Source: Lantana camara (Eukaryota; Streptophyta; Magnoliopsida; Lamiales; Verbenaceae). Taken from it: 64,000 nucleotides of DNA. Below, piece after piece: positions 62,538 through 64,000 of the stretch. The notes under the pieces are model-generated. The model was given only the letters and a program-made list of their open reading frames with translations, had not been told where the DNA came from and did no database searches. The stretch lies in assembly GCA_037501455.1 (NCBI GenBank), contig CM074862.1, forward strand, positions 59,055,501-59,119,500, written 5' to 3'. The translations under genes and the position numbers were made by a program. The first letter of the stretch is position 1; each line of letters starts with the position of its first letter.

Positions 62538-64000
62538 TCAAAGCCATTCTAAAGCTACTCTAAGTCCCATCTTCTGAAGATGACCTTGGAAAGCTTCTCG
62601 ACTAAGGGGTTTAGTAAGTGGATCTGCCACGTTCATCTGCTGATGTGACCCTCTCAATTTGCACATCTCCTCTTTTGATAATATCACGGATTAGGTGATA
62701 CTTCCTCATAATGTGCTTGGTCCGTTGGTGAGATCTTGGTTCTCTTGCTTGAGCAACCGCCCCAGTGTTGTCACAAAATACAGAAATGGGGTCTTTCATG
62801 CTAGGAACAACATTCAACTCTTGAATGAAGTTTCTAATCCAAACACCTTCCTTAGCTGCATCATTTGCAGCTAAGTATTCGGCCTCAGTGGTCGAATCTC
62901 CAGTGGTTGTTTTCTTGGAACTCTTCCAACTCACTGCTCCGCTGTTTAGGCAGAAAATGTATCCTGACATTGACTTAAAATCATCTAAGTCAGATGCAAA
63001 GCTTGCATCGTAGTATCCTTCGACAGAAAGATCTTTCTGACCTCCGTAAACTAAGAATAAATCTTTAGTACTTTTCAAGTACTTAAGAATATTCTTCATG
63101 GCAGCCCAGTGACCATCTCCAGGGTCAGATTGGAAACGACTTGTAACACTAAGTGCATAAGCCACATCCGGTCGAGTACATAACATTGCATACATTATGC
63201 TACCTATTGTTGACGCATAAGGTGTATGAGTCATTCTCTCCTTCTCAAGGTTAGTCTTAGGACACATCTTCTTTGAAAGACATGTTCCTACACTCATAGG
63301 AAGGTTCTTAACCTTTGCTGACTCCATATTGAATCTCTTCAACACTTTGTCAATGTACATCGATTGTGATAGTCCTATTAACCTTCTCGATCTATCTCGA
63401 TAGATTTTAATTCCAAGGATATAGGACGCATCACCAAGATCTTTCATCTCGAATTGGTTCGATAACCATAAATTAGTCACTTTCATGTCATCCTTCGAAT
63501 TCCCAATAAGAAGGATATCATCAACGTAAAGTACTAAGAATTGCACTGAGGTCTCCAATTCCTTTCTATAAACACATGATTCATTCGAAATTTGACTAAA
63601 GCCAAACACTTTGACTGATTCATCAAATCGAATGTTCCAATTCCTAGAAGCCTGTTTCAATCCATAGATTGATCTTTGGAGTTTGCAAACCTTTTGCTCA
63701 CTCCCACTGAATGTGAAACCTCTGGGTTGCTCCATTTAAATGTCTTTATCAATGTCACCATTGAGAAAGGCAGTTTTCACATCCATTTGCCATATCTCGT
63801 AGTCATAATACACAGCAATGGCAAGCATGATCCGAATAGACTTTTGCATTGCAACTGGTGAAAAGGTTTCATCAAAGTCCACGCCGAGTCTTTGAGTGAA
63901 TCCTTTTGTAACCAGTCTTGCTTTGTAGGCTGCAATGCTTCCATCAACTCCAAGCTTTCTCTTAAAGATCCATTTGCAACCTATGGGTTTGACCCCACCA
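62538..64000 (-). pseudogene. Ty1/copia pol: reverse transcriptase and RNase H, partial and broken
   Basis: It enters from the right edge with the RVT_2 type RT (KARLV and DVKTAFLNGDI motifs near 63920 and 63770), continues through YGLKQASR and the catalytic YVDD at about 63520, then RNase H with the YDASFA Asp, the TTEAEY Glu and the FCDNTGA Asp. Lesions: an in-frame TAA at 63736-63738 immediately before a downstream ATG at 63735, and a one-base shift near 62640-62650 that truncates the C-terminal AD...TKPL region at 62611. The original stop appears to be at 62538-62540, just before the PPT. Integrase and gag would lie beyond the window. Confidence 0.92.

Noticed and set aside
62611..63735. 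A complete stand-alone RT/RNase H gene starting at 63735
   Set aside because: RT motifs continue upstream in the same frame beyond an in-frame stop to the window edge, and the C-terminus is frameshifted.

Overview
The window looks like repeat-dense nuclear DNA of a flowering plant, probably a eudicot. The evidence is Ty3/gypsy and Ty1/copia LTR retrotransposons with plant-type primer sites, En/Spm (CACTA) DNA transposons whose genes have short GT-AG introns, a plant-type EF-hand gene and very AT-rich DNA. I cannot name the species. No rRNA, tRNA, CRISPR or bacterial features were seen. All repeat comparisons were made by eye.

Layout. (1) 1-18530 is a tandem array of 46 monomers of about 400 bp. 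Each monomer carries a palindromic core built from TTCCGAGGGA and TCCCTCGGAA. Blocks of 5-8 monomers are themselves duplicated. (2) The same motif continues in non-array form at 18531-18967 and 28197-28356, where it ends in a CACTA terminus (reverse complement CACTACAAGAAAACAG). The whole array may therefore be the expanded subterminal region of a CACTA element. (3) A young, complete, apparently non-coding gypsy-type element (18968-28196, minus strand, TSD ATTTT) is inserted in that CACTA. It has two 2.92-kb LTRs, a Met-tRNA-type primer site and a polypurine tract, but no gag or pol, which fits a LARD. (4) The CACTA end lies inside the gag-like start of an older minus-strand retroelement (28357-28621). 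(5) 29226-33305 is a plus-strand solo LTR of about 4.1 kb. (6) 34064-34450 is the only convincing host gene: an intact 128-residue two-EF-hand protein.

(7) 35759-49316 is a full-length 13.6-kb CACTA transposon with TSD CTG, matching TIRs and subterminal TTTC(C/A)GACGAA repeats. It has two minus-strand genes. The large TNP2-type transposase (39788-43509) is broken by three in-frame stops and one frameshift. The smaller five-exon accessory transposase gene (37307-39024) is intact. About 5.4 kb upstream of TNP2 holds a series of possible untranslated leader exons.

(8) 49317-60608 is a nest of related gypsy LTR pieces. It contains LTR fragments in inverted orientation and a second, older and rearranged copy of the LARD-like family (52953-60305). 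(9) From 60609 to the right edge is the 3' part of a minus-strand Ty1/copia element: a 1.9-kb 3' LTR, a polypurine tract, and a decayed RT/RNase H that runs off the window.

The genes do not form an operon or pathway. The window records nested transposition and satellite growth around one small calcium-binding gene.
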